This document shows, piece by piece, positions 43,601 through 53,981 of a stretch of DNA of 64,000 bases (its first letter is position 1; each line of letters opens with the position of its first letter). The DNA is from Spizellomyces sp. 'palustris' (Eukaryota > Chytridiomycota > Chytridiomycetes > Spizellomycetales > Spizellomycetaceae): contig QEAR01000009.1 in the NCBI GenBank assembly GCA_006535965.1, forward strand, positions 329,633 to 393,632. The letters run 5' to 3'. Below the pieces are notes generated by a model. That model was not told the origin of the DNA and did not search any database. It saw only the letters and a list, made by a program, of their open reading frames with translations. Made by a program: the position numbers and the translations under genes.

Positions 43601-44165
43601 GTTAGTATTAAAGGATCGAATCAGGGCAGGAGAGGAGAAAGAAGAGCTATGGTTCTGTTCCTACATTGGTAAGAAAGAGAATTCGGTTCGAAGACGGCCA
43701 TTGATGCACTCTAATCTTTCACAGATCTCTTGCATAGGTTTAAACTTTGGACAGCCGCTACAGCAATTATTCGAGCGTGTCCAGTGGCCTCCGTGAGGGT
43801 TCGCAATCAGGTAGGAATGCTGCATATGCATGCATTTGACAGGTGGATATTGAAGTTGCGATCATGTGCCTAGGAATCCACAACACTCCACACAATATGT
43901 TGCCATTGTGCGAAGCCTATGCCGAACATACACACTCCAAATTGGGCTTGTGAGAATTGTGGGAAATTGCAAAATTCTTGCTCCTTTTGGTACGTTGATG
44001 CAATCAGGTTCTGGACCCAAATAATACTGATCTAGTACAACCTGCAGCCATAAAACGGCAAAAGGGTTGTATATATGGTGTCAAGGGTGTGCACATGGTG
44101 GACACCTAGACTGCTACAAAGGTGAATGGGACAAGCGGGAAGGCACTCGTCTACGCTGGTATTAA
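40699..44165 (+). CDS. WDR24: WDR24/Sea2, GATOR2 (SEACAT) subunit
   Basis: ATG at 40699 (MKKAVLSNIVPSK); about ten exons to the TAA at 44163-44165. The N-terminal WD40 propeller has clear blades: TIATAATNGAVAIWDLNRPN; HTRAVNRINFHPTEPVLLLS then ASQDGTMRLWD; VRDVQFSPTNAFEFVAAFEN; LALTVDWHPEGRWVASGGRD then RQIKIWDMKS; HDGVITG...FLWRDANSIWS. A long linker includes an acidic tract (EEEEVDDDGDSDDSE). The C-terminal zinc region comprises HTICCHCAKPMPN, WACENCGKLQNSC, SFCHKTAKGLYIWCQGC and AHGGHLDCYKGEW, as in WDR24. The complex relieves GATOR1 inhibition of TORC1 at the vacuole or lysosome in response to amino acids. The family is recognised from the propeller plus the distinctive RING-like end. Confidence 0.88.
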
Positions 44166-44365
44166 CTCGTTGTATTTAGAGTGGTTTTCGCATAGTTTAG
44201 AGTGCTGCACAGGATGTGGGCATCAATGTGTATCAAAATTCTTTGCGGTTCCACGCGGTGTATTATAGGCAATTTCAATACGTAGGGGATTACTGTACAG
44301 TGAAATAATGGGTATAACGCTAACGCTAACATACGTCGCATGACGATCTCCAAGACATAATGGAA

Positions 44366-45700
44366 TCAAAAAGATAATGGCTTTTTTGAAGGAGCCCTGC
44401 TGATTTCCAACCGTTCGTACCCTTTGCAGATCAGTACATTTTTTAGCCTCTCAAAGTTACGGGGAGCCAGCCCCTGAATATCCTTCATGACCACCTTTCG
44501 CAATTTAGCCATCCTTAATAACCAGTCCATTTCGCGACCGGATGAAAGTCTCATCTTGGATGCAACAAACATTTCTAAGCTTTCACCAGAATGATGATAT
44601 GCTCCCTGATTTACCTCGGCCCAACCACGGCTCGACACCTTGGTTCCACTCATATCAAGTTCGCGAAGGCGGGAACATCGCAATAGTAGCGGTCCAATGC
44701 AAAAATTATCGAACTGAGGACAATCCCTCACAGAAAGTACTTCCAGAGATCCCATCTCTCCCAGTCCAACAAATCCGACATGTGCAACATTGAAACACTC
44801 GGTAAGATTCAGGTATTTGAGGTGTGGAAATAGATGAAGAAAAACGCATAGATCGGTGGAATTCAGTCGCCTACATCCGCTGAGGTTTAGCGTTTCAAGC
44901 TTTCCGTGAGTGAAAGTCAAACCATTGTTTCGACCGACGATGGCTAGTGTCTTGGTCAGATTTTCCAATTTATCGCATCCGGAAAGGTCCAAGGTTCTCA
45001 TATTTGGGCAATTACTGATAAGAAGAGCGATGGATGCAGATCCAAGAAACTTTGCAGGATCCCATGTATGTTGGAGGACTTGCACCGTCTCCACCCATTG
45101 CCGCGCTCCACGCTGTGATCTGGACGGATTTCCTTCCAATAGAAGACGCAGAGTTTCCACACGTATCATACAGCGACAGGCACCCAAACTTTTCAAGTCG
45201 AGATGTTTCCAAAAAGGCGCCATGCAAGCCGCAAACGCAAACGATGTCCAATACGCATACCAGCCCTTGTTGAGGAGTCGAAATTTGAGGACAGTAGGAA
45301 GATCATCGGCATAGAACATTATCATTGCCAAGAGTTCGAGAGGTAAAGGACGGCGGGTTGTTCTTTTGGGTTCAGTCGCTTCGTGTCCGCCTGACAGCGG
45401 GGAGGCGGAGCATAATGGCTCTGTAGGAGTAGTCTCCGGTTGTGATTTACTGCACAGGATACGGCCGCGACATGAAGACTTTTGTGATATGAGATCCAAT
45501 TGGTTCCCGTCCACTGGTAATTAGAGACTGTAAATACACCCAGATAGCATGTCACGAATGTCCACGAAGAATTCGAGCTCACCTGGTCCCAGCTCCTTTG
45601 TTTGTAATAAATTGATAGTAGGAGGTTTCGATTTCGACAGCTTGAGACGACGACGACGACGAGAAGAACCTATTATCCTGTATATGGTACTGACAAACAT
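44366..45700 (-). CDS. F-box / leucine-rich-repeat protein
   Basis: Two exons. Exon 1 starts at ATG 45700 (MFVSTIYRIIGSS) with a run of arginines; a 69-nt intron (GTGAGC...TTACCAG) joins in phase to exon 2, which runs to 44366. An F-box-like stretch (RPLPLELLAMIMFYADDLPT then VLKFRLLNKGWYAYW) is followed by AMN1/FBXL-type repeats: CPNMRTLDLSGCDKLENLTK; KLETLNLSGCRRLNSTDL; FPHLKYLNLTECFNVAHVGF; SLEVLSVRDCPQFDNFC; RLRELDMSGTKVSSRG. F-box/LRR proteins bring substrates to SCF ubiquitin ligases. The target is unknown. There is no in-frame ATG in exon 2 before the F-box, which supports the two-exon start. Confidence 0.78.
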
Positions 45701-45731
45701 GTCTATGCCGGGGAGGAAGGAGCCAGAAAGG

Positions 45732-46357
45732 ATGGGCTTTTTGGGGAGGGCAGAAACGCTGGAAGCTGCGCACGGCGATCCCAATATTTACGTGAGGCCG
45801 TGGGGTTACACGAATTGAATCTCGTGACCTACACAACGACAGCCCGAAACTCCAAGTTGCAACTATGAATAGGCACAAGTGTTTGCCAACAATCTGTGCA
45901 AAATGATCTCCTCGTCGTCGTCTGCACCAACGGCTGCGAAACCTGACACTACCAATGTATTTTCTTGTTGAGTTGCTGTATTGTTGTGATTTGCTACAAG
46001 TGACTATCGTAGAATGTGTCAGCATTCAAAGGGACGTTCTCCTTTGAGAACGACGCCATCCGGCAAACCCGCCTTGCCCCTAACCTCCACCTGCGCCTCC
46101 AAAGAGCAAACGGTGGAGTTGCTCGGCTTTATTTTGTGGACGATACAGAGGTCGAAGTTCCTATCCCTCCCAATTTTCATGTTTTCGACATGACCTTTCA
46201 AGACCCTGTGTTTCCATTCGTCAACGGTTACTTTTTGGCTTGGACCGACAACTATCGAATCACATTCAATGGAGAGGAAGTGCTTTGGCTTAATAACCAA
46301 CGACAATGGGCATTGCACAGCGCACCCGACAGGCACATTGAAACGATTGAAGATTGA
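45732..46357 (+). CDS. Small hypothetical protein, two exons
   Basis: I do not recognise this protein. Exon 2 ends at the TGA 46355-46357 and has no ATG of its own; a TAG stop lies just upstream in frame and doubles as an acceptor (ATCGTAG). A plausible first exon starts at ATG 45732 (MGFLGRAETLEAAHGDPNIY) or 45699, and ends at a GTGAGG donor, with an intron of about 220 nt. Joined product is about 135 aa, with alternating hydrophobic strands (LHLRLQRANGGVARLYFVDD; FFLAW-like YFLAWTDNYRITFNGEEVLW), suggesting a small beta-rich domain. The longer start would overlap the ATG of the divergent F-box gene, so 45732 is preferred. Confidence 0.4.
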
Positions 46358-46426
46358 GGTAAGTATTCGCATTCCTCCTAGATTCATATATATACACTAT
46401 CCAATCCAATTGCTATCGCCTTGCTA

Positions 46427-48117
46427 CTACCCTTGACCATTTTGAAATTCTCGCTCTATCCATGCCATTTCCACAGCCTCGTACTCGATCGCCTTGTTTA
46501 ATCCTAGTATTATATCCACTTCCCTTGTGGTCACAATAGAATAGCACCGGCGTATCGGGCATTTTACCATTTTCCGGATTCTCATACTTGTGTCTATGCG
46601 TTTCCTGAAGCATCTCGTGCATATCGTGTGCTTGCAAGTCAATATAATTCCCTCTCCAGGTTGGCAGGATAAGCGGCATACACAGCAGTTGAATCCCTAG
46701 TGAAACAAAGGAGTGAATGCGAATGAGCAGAGGATTCAAATCGTAGATTAAAATCCTCTCAACGTACATCTAGACATAATTTTAAATCTCTGGCAAGCGC
46801 AACGGCTTCCTCATCATTCGTCATCCACTCCTTGTTCCTCTGTCTCCGTTCACAGAAGCGCTTATATTTTTCATGGATATCATCGCCGTTTGCCCTGGTG
46901 TATGTTCCGGACCGAGGAGTAGGCCTGCTCGACTGACCACATGAAGACCGGCCAGATCTGGACGTGGATGAACCAGATGCAGTCGTTCTGGCACTGCCGA
47001 ACAAGCCCACTGTTTGATTAAAGCGTGAGGGCCCATCCGTGAGCCGACCTCTATTGTTCCCCGATCTTGCGTTTGCCTGAGTTGCGCCTGGTGCAGCAAA
47101 GGAGAAACCTGTCGAAAGACCACTTCCGAACGCGAAGGTCGCCGCAGGCTCTCGTGGGGGAGCTACTGCTGGTTCATTTGGTGCGAATCTACCACGCGGA
47201 CGGGCGATAGGCCTTCCAGTCTGACTAGAAGGAGTGTTATCTGTGGCTCCGCTGGTTGGATTGGTATAGTGCCCTATGATACAGGAAAATGAGCACCTTT
47301 CGGGGACCGCTAAATAGCGTGCAGCTCTCACCTTGCCCTGAAGTCGAAACACCTGTGTCATGGTCTCCATCCCTCGAGCTCAACTCAAAGATGCCAAGCC
47401 TGTGTCCATCGCTAAAAATGACCTGGTTGTTTGAGGGTTGAAAGTGCGGACGTTGAGAGCCTGACGCCTGGCTCCCCGACGATTGAGGATTAAATCGACC
47501 TGCTATGACCTGAAACCAGACTAGTTATAGTTTTCCTTAATTCGCACTATTGGGTTACCCGTCACATCAAAATGCTTACACTGGGCAAGTCGAAAACTCC
47601 GTCCCTGGACCTCACAGGTGGAAGTGGCGTCTCTGCAATATGACCTCGCAGGTGATCAGCGAGATCTTGCACCTTGAGGCATGGTGACAAGTCCTGCACA
47701 GCAACCTTGAAAATATGATACTTGAGCCACTACGGTATCCTCTACTTTTGGGTGTACCAAGGCGTCGTACCCTTCTTGCGCATAACGGGCACTTTTGATA
47801 GCATTGTAGCGACAGTTCAATGCAAGCCCTGTACCCACAACCAAGAAAGTCAATAATTGCGAGTTGCTAGCCAGAAAAGACGGAGCGACATACCGGCAAT
47901 ACATATGATCACAAGGCGTTCTTCTCACGTCGCGATACAGCTCAAAACAGATTCTGCACTGGAGCTCGTTCGTTATGGTTTCGATGAGCTTGGCAACGCC
48001 GTTATTCCTGTCATGGTCATTAGGATGAATGCTATTTGACTGTGGGTTCGTGTTTTGCGGTCCAGATGCGGGGCCCTTTCCTTTAGACCTCCTAGGGTTG
48101 GCCAGGATGCGAGCCAT
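46427..48117 (-). CDS. Protein with two RING-type zinc domains (probable E3 ubiquitin ligase)
   Basis: ATG at 48117 (MARILANPRRSKGKG). N-terminal RING is split by an intron: LQCRICFELYRDVRRTPCDH with MYCR joined to ACIELSLQCYQKCPLCARR, giving C-x2-C, C-x-H-x2-C-x2-C and C-x2-C. Several exons of Ser/Gly/Pro/Arg-rich low-complexity sequence follow (for example FGSGLSTGFSFAAPGA). A second RING lies at the C-terminus: FNCCVCRLSCQPGEGIILTC then KHTICTRCFRKR and KCPIRRC, ending EREFQNGQG at 46427. RING domains recruit ubiquitin-charged E2. The C-terminal one resembles RING1 of RBR enzymes, but no IBR or RING2 follows, so a classic RBR is unlikely. Substrates are unknown. Some middle exon borders are approximate. 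Confidence 0.7.
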
Positions 48118-48391
48118 GATCGCAGGAACGCCAGATGTCCGAACAGTGGTTGACAGGTTTCACCAGATTGTGCGCAGCATTGATCGACATTACGTAATCA
48201 AAGGGTAGTGGATCTTGCAGTAGAAGAATGCCTGGTGCAAAGGGCTGGCGACAATCCGTCCGGTTTAGATGGATGCATACTCAAATGAATGACTACCTTA
48301 TGGCTTCAGAATGTCATTGTCAGCCAACCTAAGTACAATGTGATGATACAGCTATATGCCACGTCGTCTCGTCCTACGCAACCCGCTGTGA

Positions 48392-50703
48392 TCATGACGC
48401 GACGATCGAACAGACTGTTGCAGAATGCTCATGCGAGCCACATGTTGCGCATGTATGAAGGAAGCGACATTGACTGCCGTTTCTACAGTATCCTTTGTGA
48501 TTATTCCAATAGACGCATGATCTTCTAGTTTGCGGAGCAGCAGTGATTGCGGGCACGCTTTGCTTATGCTTGCGTAGAGTGGTTGCTTCCATTTGACTCT
48601 TGAATCTCTTGATCCGGATTTCGCGTTCGCCAGGTTCCCCCTCATGTCGGCCACGTTTGCGAAGACTACCTACGTCCATTGTCGCACTGTCAGACGTATG
48701 CTGCCAAGTATGGGTTGCAGGACTTCGTCGCCCCGCCGCAAAGCTCTCTTCCGGATGCGCGATTGGTGGAGGGACGGTCCGATCAACATAGCGAGTTACA
48801 ACTGCCGGACAATCTAAGCTGGGATGGGCACCGCCACAATTTATGCATCGGTGAACACGTTCTGAGTAATGATGGGGTCGGTGTTATTCTCCCGGTTTAG
48901 GCATGATCACATTCGACCATGGTATGTTGACAGAATGTTACACTCACTGCAGGTATCAAAGCCACAAAGTCCACTCGAGTTCCAGTTTTGACAAAAATCT
49001 GTATACTTCCTTCCCGGCATTTCTGGCTTCCCCTTTTCCTTATGAGGACACTCGAACAGTCCATGGTCTCCATGACAAATCACACAGACATTCAAACGAG
49101 GACACCGGCTTAGGATGCATTGACCTTTGTTCCAGAGGAGACAAATTTGTGCCTTCCTGTCACACTCCAAAAAGGTATGTGAAGATGAGCCACAATAAGC
49201 GCATTGATGTAAATGGTAACAATTGCGATGAATGCAGTTGCCACGATTCCAATGTAGGCATACACGTTGTCGCTTTCCAGATGCGATGAAATAGGGATTC
49301 ATACTAGTCCGCTCGGGGCTACAGGACTTTTCCGTACGCCTGTTGTCGTTGCCTCGGCTGGGTGTTACATCGCGTGATTCTGACAAGGCCTGCTTCGAAG
49401 GGTCAGTATCTCGCTCTATAATCGAAATTACTACAGGCCTCTCGTCAGTACGGCTTTCACGCTGCGGCTCAGAGCCTAATCTTCTAGGAGTCTGGGATAT
49501 GCTTTCGAAAAGCTTTTGCACAGCATCTTCAAGAGGTGCCTCTGGTGCGGTCTCAATTTCGGATATCGGGGACCATCTGCTCTCAACAGCAGCTCCCTTG
49601 TTTTTCAAGGTGGGCAACATCGCGCGATTAGAAGAACCTTCCTCAGTCTGCATCGCAATTTCATTACTAGACAAAGGAGGGGGTTTGCTTGTATCAAGGA
49701 CATTTGAGTTGAGGGTGGATATCAACTGGTTTGGAGAGCTTGTATGTTTTTCAAGGGTAGAAATCCCAAGGGGTTGAAGTCCTGCATTTTGACCAATTTG
49801 GACATATTTCAATCGAGCCAGTAGGTCAGCACGCTTTGTCGCTGCTTCAGCTTTCATTTCACCCAACTGTTGCTTCGACATTGCCAATTTTAGGTGTAGC
49901 TGATTCCTTGCTCCGTCTACACGCTGTCTTTGGGCTTCTTTTTCGGCTAACTCCTTTTGCAAGTTCACAATGCGTGCTCGTAGAGAATCACATTCGTTAG
50001 CCAATCTCGCAATTTCAGCTTGATGCTGATAGGAGGCATTCATGTCTTCAATGAACTGATTTTCGACTAAATCCACTTTCTCCGAGTGCTCAAGGATCTC
50101 CAACTGCAGTTGGTAAAGTTCTCGCTGTTTCATTTCATCGTTCGCATTATGAATAGCGGCAACGGTAGGGCCGTGCAGCCCGCCCGGTCTGCCGGTGACC
50201 GGTTCTTGATTGTTACGCAAGGACACTCGTCCATTATCCACAGGTGCGAACAATATGTCGCTTGCCTGTACAGTTGAACTGGCTTGTACAGACTCCATTA
50301 GACTTTGCATTCCATTTATAGGAGAGGCAACGGGCTTGGCGGTGGCGAAACGCGCCCATATATTCAACAAGGCAGGAAAGGATGCAGCTGCGGTCTGAAT
50401 ATTTGTCGGCACCATATCAGACGCACCAATGGATCCTCCACTTGGTGACCCCATCCCGAAACCATCTACTTCTGCCAAGCTGTTCACGGGAGTCCTCATT
50501 CCGGCCGGAACGGGCTCATCAGCATGTACTCCCAGCATTTCCGATGACAAGGAGCGTGGGCTTGGTCCAAAGTTGATGTCGCCTATACGAGATGGTGGGG
50601 GACTTTCTGGTTCTTTTTTGGGTGCTACCCAGTGTGTGCCATTTGCCACCGTCCCATAGGTCGGTAGGCGGAACACTGCAGAAGTCGAACCTGGACGCTC
50701 CAT
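48392..50703 (-). CDS. Protein with coiled coil and four tandem CCCH/knuckle zinc modules
   Basis: Two exons, 50703-48948 and 48861-48392, joined by an 86-nt intron (GTGAGT...ACTCAG) in phase; 741 aa. N-terminal 170 residues are disordered and Ser/Pro-rich; a coiled coil spans about residues 190-300 (YQHQAEIARLANECDSLRA; LQKELAEKEAQRQRVDGAR). A second disordered stretch precedes four repeats of one composite zinc unit. Unit 1: CLHWNRGNC...CAYCGSSSHTFLEC. Unit 2: CLLWNKGQC...CVICHGDHGLFEC. Unit 3: CQNWNSSGLC...CINCGGAHPSLDC. Unit 4: CVYWNNHKGYC...CATCGSHEHSATVC. Each combines a C-x2-WN-x2-4-G-x-C start with a CxxC-x4-H-x4-C knuckle. RNA binding is likely by analogy with CCCH and CCHC fingers. 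Unit 3 is restored only when the intron is removed, which supports the model. Confidence 0.75.
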
Positions 50704-50924
50704 AACAGCGTGGACGGGGATCTACAAGTCCGGGAGGGACACAAGGTCAAAGGCTCAAGAATTAACAGTCCAGACGAAATAAAAAGCCAGATGCTACCTG
50801 ATCACCCCATGTGGTTTCGGAGCAATAAGTCGTTCCATCATCCACAGAAGAGCACACACCACGTGACTGCGATCACCTCATGTAAGCCGACAGGTAAGCA
50901 GGTCCAACTTTGACAGTCAACTAT

Positions 50925-50998
50925 TTTCGACTTTCGATACTTTACGACATGTATTCAAGTGTTTCGACTTTCGATACTTTACGACATGTATTCAAGTG
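50925..50998. repeat. Perfect tandem duplication, 2 x 37 bp
   Basis: The 37-bp unit beginning TTTCGACTTTCGATACTTTA occupies 50925-50961 and is repeated exactly at 50962-50998. It lies between the zinc-module gene and the Stc1-like gene. Confidence 0.95.
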
Positions 50999-51139
50999 AA
51001 GAGCAATTTGCAATGGCAATAAATGCACAAAATAAACTTGAATCCGATTCACTTGCATCCCTCACTTGTGATTCAACCTCCCACGACAAAATCAACGTTC
51101 TCATTTTCCTGACATCCTGTAGATCTTTATCTGGTTCAC

Positions 51140-51724
51140 TCAAACGGTCATATCATCTTTTGCAGAACTACCAGCATCTTCAGTAACATCTTCCGTTGTC
51201 ATCCATGCGCTCTCTCCCCATTTTACACACTGTTCACATGCTGGAAGTACATCCCGTCTCTGCACTTTTGAAAAAGAGCGTTTGAGCAGGATCCTATCAC
51301 AGCACTTGCATCGGAGATGAGTCTCAGGGGTTGCGGTACAGTCGATGCACGCGTGCTTGTGATGCCTGTTACTCAGACGATTTTTGAAGGCCCACCAAGG
51401 ACCAGGCTGCGGGGGGCAATGCAAGGCTTGTTCCTCGGGCGAGAATCTACGTGATTGGGTGAGAGTTGAAACAGTGCCTAACAATGCAAGTTGGGCGTAC
51501 CTCGACTGTGGAAGTTGTTTTCGGCAGATGTAGCAGAAGAGGCTTTTGGCAATGTTCGCCCGCCGAACGTTCATCATTTCTTGTTCAGCAATGTCGTAGG
51601 TTTCTGGTATGTCAAAATGTCAGCGCCGGTTGTGGTGCGAATCATTGGAACAGATACCATAGCTCATATCATCCCACCAGGATATTGCCGGAGACGGCTC
51701 AGTTTTTTCTTGGCTGTCCGACAT
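51140..51724 (-). CDS. Small protein with two Stc1-like zinc motifs
   Basis: Three exons from ATG 51724 (MSDSQEKTEPSPAISWW). Splicing gives ...DDMSYETYDIAEQEMMNVRR, then LFCYICRKQLPQSR joined to FSPEEQALHC and, further on, HKHACIDCT. A second unit follows: LRCKCCDRILLKRSFSKVQR with LPACEQCVKWGES. Both units have the C-x2-C...(S/R)FSxxQ...C-x2-C form of the Stc1 domain, a LIM-like zinc fold. In fission yeast Stc1 links the RNAi Argonaute complex to the H3K9 methyltransferase complex. Many other fungal proteins carry the domain with unknown roles. Predicted size is about 155 aa. An acidic C-terminal tail (TTEDVTEDAGSSAKDDMTV) ends at 51140. Function is inferred only from the motif; the family call is moderate. 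Confidence 0.6.
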
Positions 51725-52018
51725 TATGCGCCAATTCGCAAGAACGTGCAGTGCGAAATGGAAGAAGCTTCGCCAACAGAAGGCTGTCAGTCAGTCAACC
51801 TACACAACACGTGACACGACCACCATGCATCCAAAACCGCGCTCAAGTCAAACGACATGTCTTGCGCAGCCACAGAAAGCAAAAGAAACTACAAGAATGA
51901 GGGCCGTTGGTACGCAACATCTATTATATATTCCAAACGACCATAGGATAAAACTGCATATAAATCTCATTAAGTATGGATGATCCCGCAGTCATCTCCG
52001 TGTATATACCAGCGTCAA

Positions 52019-53245
52019 CTATGATTCCAAACGCCCTTCACCTCCCCGTCCCGAAATGCTTGCTTCGCTTTCTACCAAACTTCCACATCTTCCCTCAACT
52101 TTCAAGCACCAATTTCGGTGGGCAATCCAGGACGCGCGCTGGCATTGCTTGCTGTCACAAACAAACATAGTCGATGAGATGGAGAATGCACCGGAGAAGA
52201 AGTACTCTCAGACATACCTGCAGTATACAACCCTTCTACACCGTGAGCACTTTAGAAATTCTCTTTCGATTTTTTCTACGCGTCCGCAGGCATCTTCAAA
52301 TCTCTTTTCCGGTCCAAAATTACCGCATCTTCGAAACGGCTGACATCCGTCGGCTCTTTTGAACGCATTTCTCATGCATATGATTGCCCATCTTCGGATC
52401 TCTGGATTGTATTGAGGACCGGTAAAGTGTTCCGTAAGTGCAAAAATATTGGGTGTGCTGCCATGGAGGTGTGCACGGAGACTGGCGTATTTCGAGAGGT
52501 ATGCAGTCAGCTTCAAGGCTGGCAGAAGAGTAGGATGCGTGGAGGCAGGTATAAGAGGAGTCGTAATTGAACTTGTTGTTGTTGTTGTTGTGGTTGTCGT
52601 TTCTATATCTGTCGTGCTTGAGAGATTGGGGCTCGGAAGACCGAGTAATGTCCCGTTGGTGGTATCTGGTGGAAGGGAATCTGCTGTAGTTGCGGATAGT
52701 TCGGGTTGCAACGATTGTGGATACGTGGTATTGATGTTGGGCGAACCATCCTGTGATTCAACGGCCATGGCAGCCGCCGCCAGTGGAGAAAGGACATCCT
52801 GACCGTCCGCAGTCGTCTTTAGCGCAGGACCTTTCCCGCTTCCCGCCGCAAAGGCACCACTCAAAACAACGATCAAGACCGGGATCACCTTGGCCTCCAC
52901 CAAGCGTCGTCTCAGTCGCTGATTTCCACGGACAGCAACGTTGCTCAGACAGCACACGCCGGCAACAATGCACACTCCCCATTGTTGTGCTCGCGCTCCC
53001 TTGGCTACACAGACTTTTTGTACTCCTTTCAGCACAATCCTCACCAGACACTCTAGCCCGCCGTCCACAGCCAGTACCTGCGCTATTCTTGCGTGTGTGC
53101 ACGTCAAGTACGTCAAGTTGAGCAGGCTATGTGAAAGGGCAAGTGGGTCTGTACACGTCAATGCGCGTTTGTCATAGTGGGTGGGTGTCAGAGCTATGGC
53201 TCCTGTTGACGGGTGTACGGACGAAAAGTTGGACTGCCGAACCAT
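52019..53245 (-). CDS. MUB1: Mub1/SamB-like protein (ARM-like plus MYND finger)
   Basis: ATG at 53245 (MVRQSNFSSVHPSTG). The N-terminal part has the family segments THYDKRALTCTDPLALSHSL, LNLTYLTCTHARIAQVLAVD and GVCCLSNVAVRGNQRLRRRL with VEAKVIPVLIVVL. A low-complexity insert with a Thr run follows, then NPEIRRWAIICMRNAFKR. The C-terminal MYND finger starts ECLKCSRCRRVVYC (here FLKCSRCRRVVYC) and crosses a 60-nt intron to SKQCQRASWIAHRNWC. The stop is at 52019. Yeast Mub1 works with the E3 Ubr2 in proteasomal turnover of Rpn4 and others; SamB affects morphogenesis in Aspergillus. The GT microsatellite lies about 90-120 bp upstream of the start. Confidence 0.85.
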
Positions 53246-53981
53246 CTCTCAAAAGCCTTCAAGAGCAGATGGGAAGGAGGGGGTGAAATGAGCTTTTCGC
53301 GCTGCTGGCCCGACCCCCTAAAATATAAAGGACTGCGCGCGCGCGTGTGTGTGTGTGTGTGTGTGGGCTGGTCGTATATCAACTTTCGATGCGCAGCAAA
53401 GCAGCAAAGGCGAAGGATAGAAAACCTGTTTCGCCCGATTCTCCTTCTTTTTACTCCTCCGCGAAACGACGTCAACGAACGTTGTTAAATAGTGTCGTCA
53501 CTTTCTGCTGCGCTTCCTTTGCTGGCGAATTTCATCGTTTTCTACTTGGTGCTCCCGTGTCGCCAACTTTATGAAACCGTGCAAAACAAGGGCCGTGACC
53601 ACAAAAAGGCCCCAACGGCAGCACACAGCAAAACTCAGATTGCTCAACGGGGGGAGGAACCGAGCATTTCGAAAACGTTTTTCTTTTTTTATTTTATGTA
53701 TCTGTTTTTTTTTTTCTTTGGTTCTTTTTGTTGACATTCGCCCAAAACATAAACTTGATCACCTCCCCGCCCAATCCAATCCTTCCAGCCATTTAACTCA
53801 TCTACTGAATTTTATTTTCTTGTTTGCGTACATAAATCTAAGAGCAACTTCTACTGTAAACAAAAAGCGGCCCGCGCTCCAGTCACACTGAAGTCCTTCT
53901 AAGTGTAAAAACTCGCCCGAGCGAGTAAAAGACAGAGGAGCAAAGTTTCATAGAAGAACACCGAGCCCCAACTTTGACATT
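53246..53981. other. Intergenic region with microsatellite and poly-T tracts
   Basis: Contains the CG/GT microsatellite at 53334-53364 and T-rich tracts at 53681-53731. No gene is recognised. Confidence 0.5.
53334..53364. repeat. Alternating (CG)n(TG)n microsatellite
   Basis: About 31 bp of uninterrupted pyrimidine-purine alternation, CG steps turning into about 10 GT steps. It lies upstream of the Mub1-like start. Confidence 0.9.

Noticed and set aside
48903-49289. 128-aa plus frame opposite the zinc-module region
   Set aside because: Mirror of the cysteine-rich minus coding sequence; no motif of its own.
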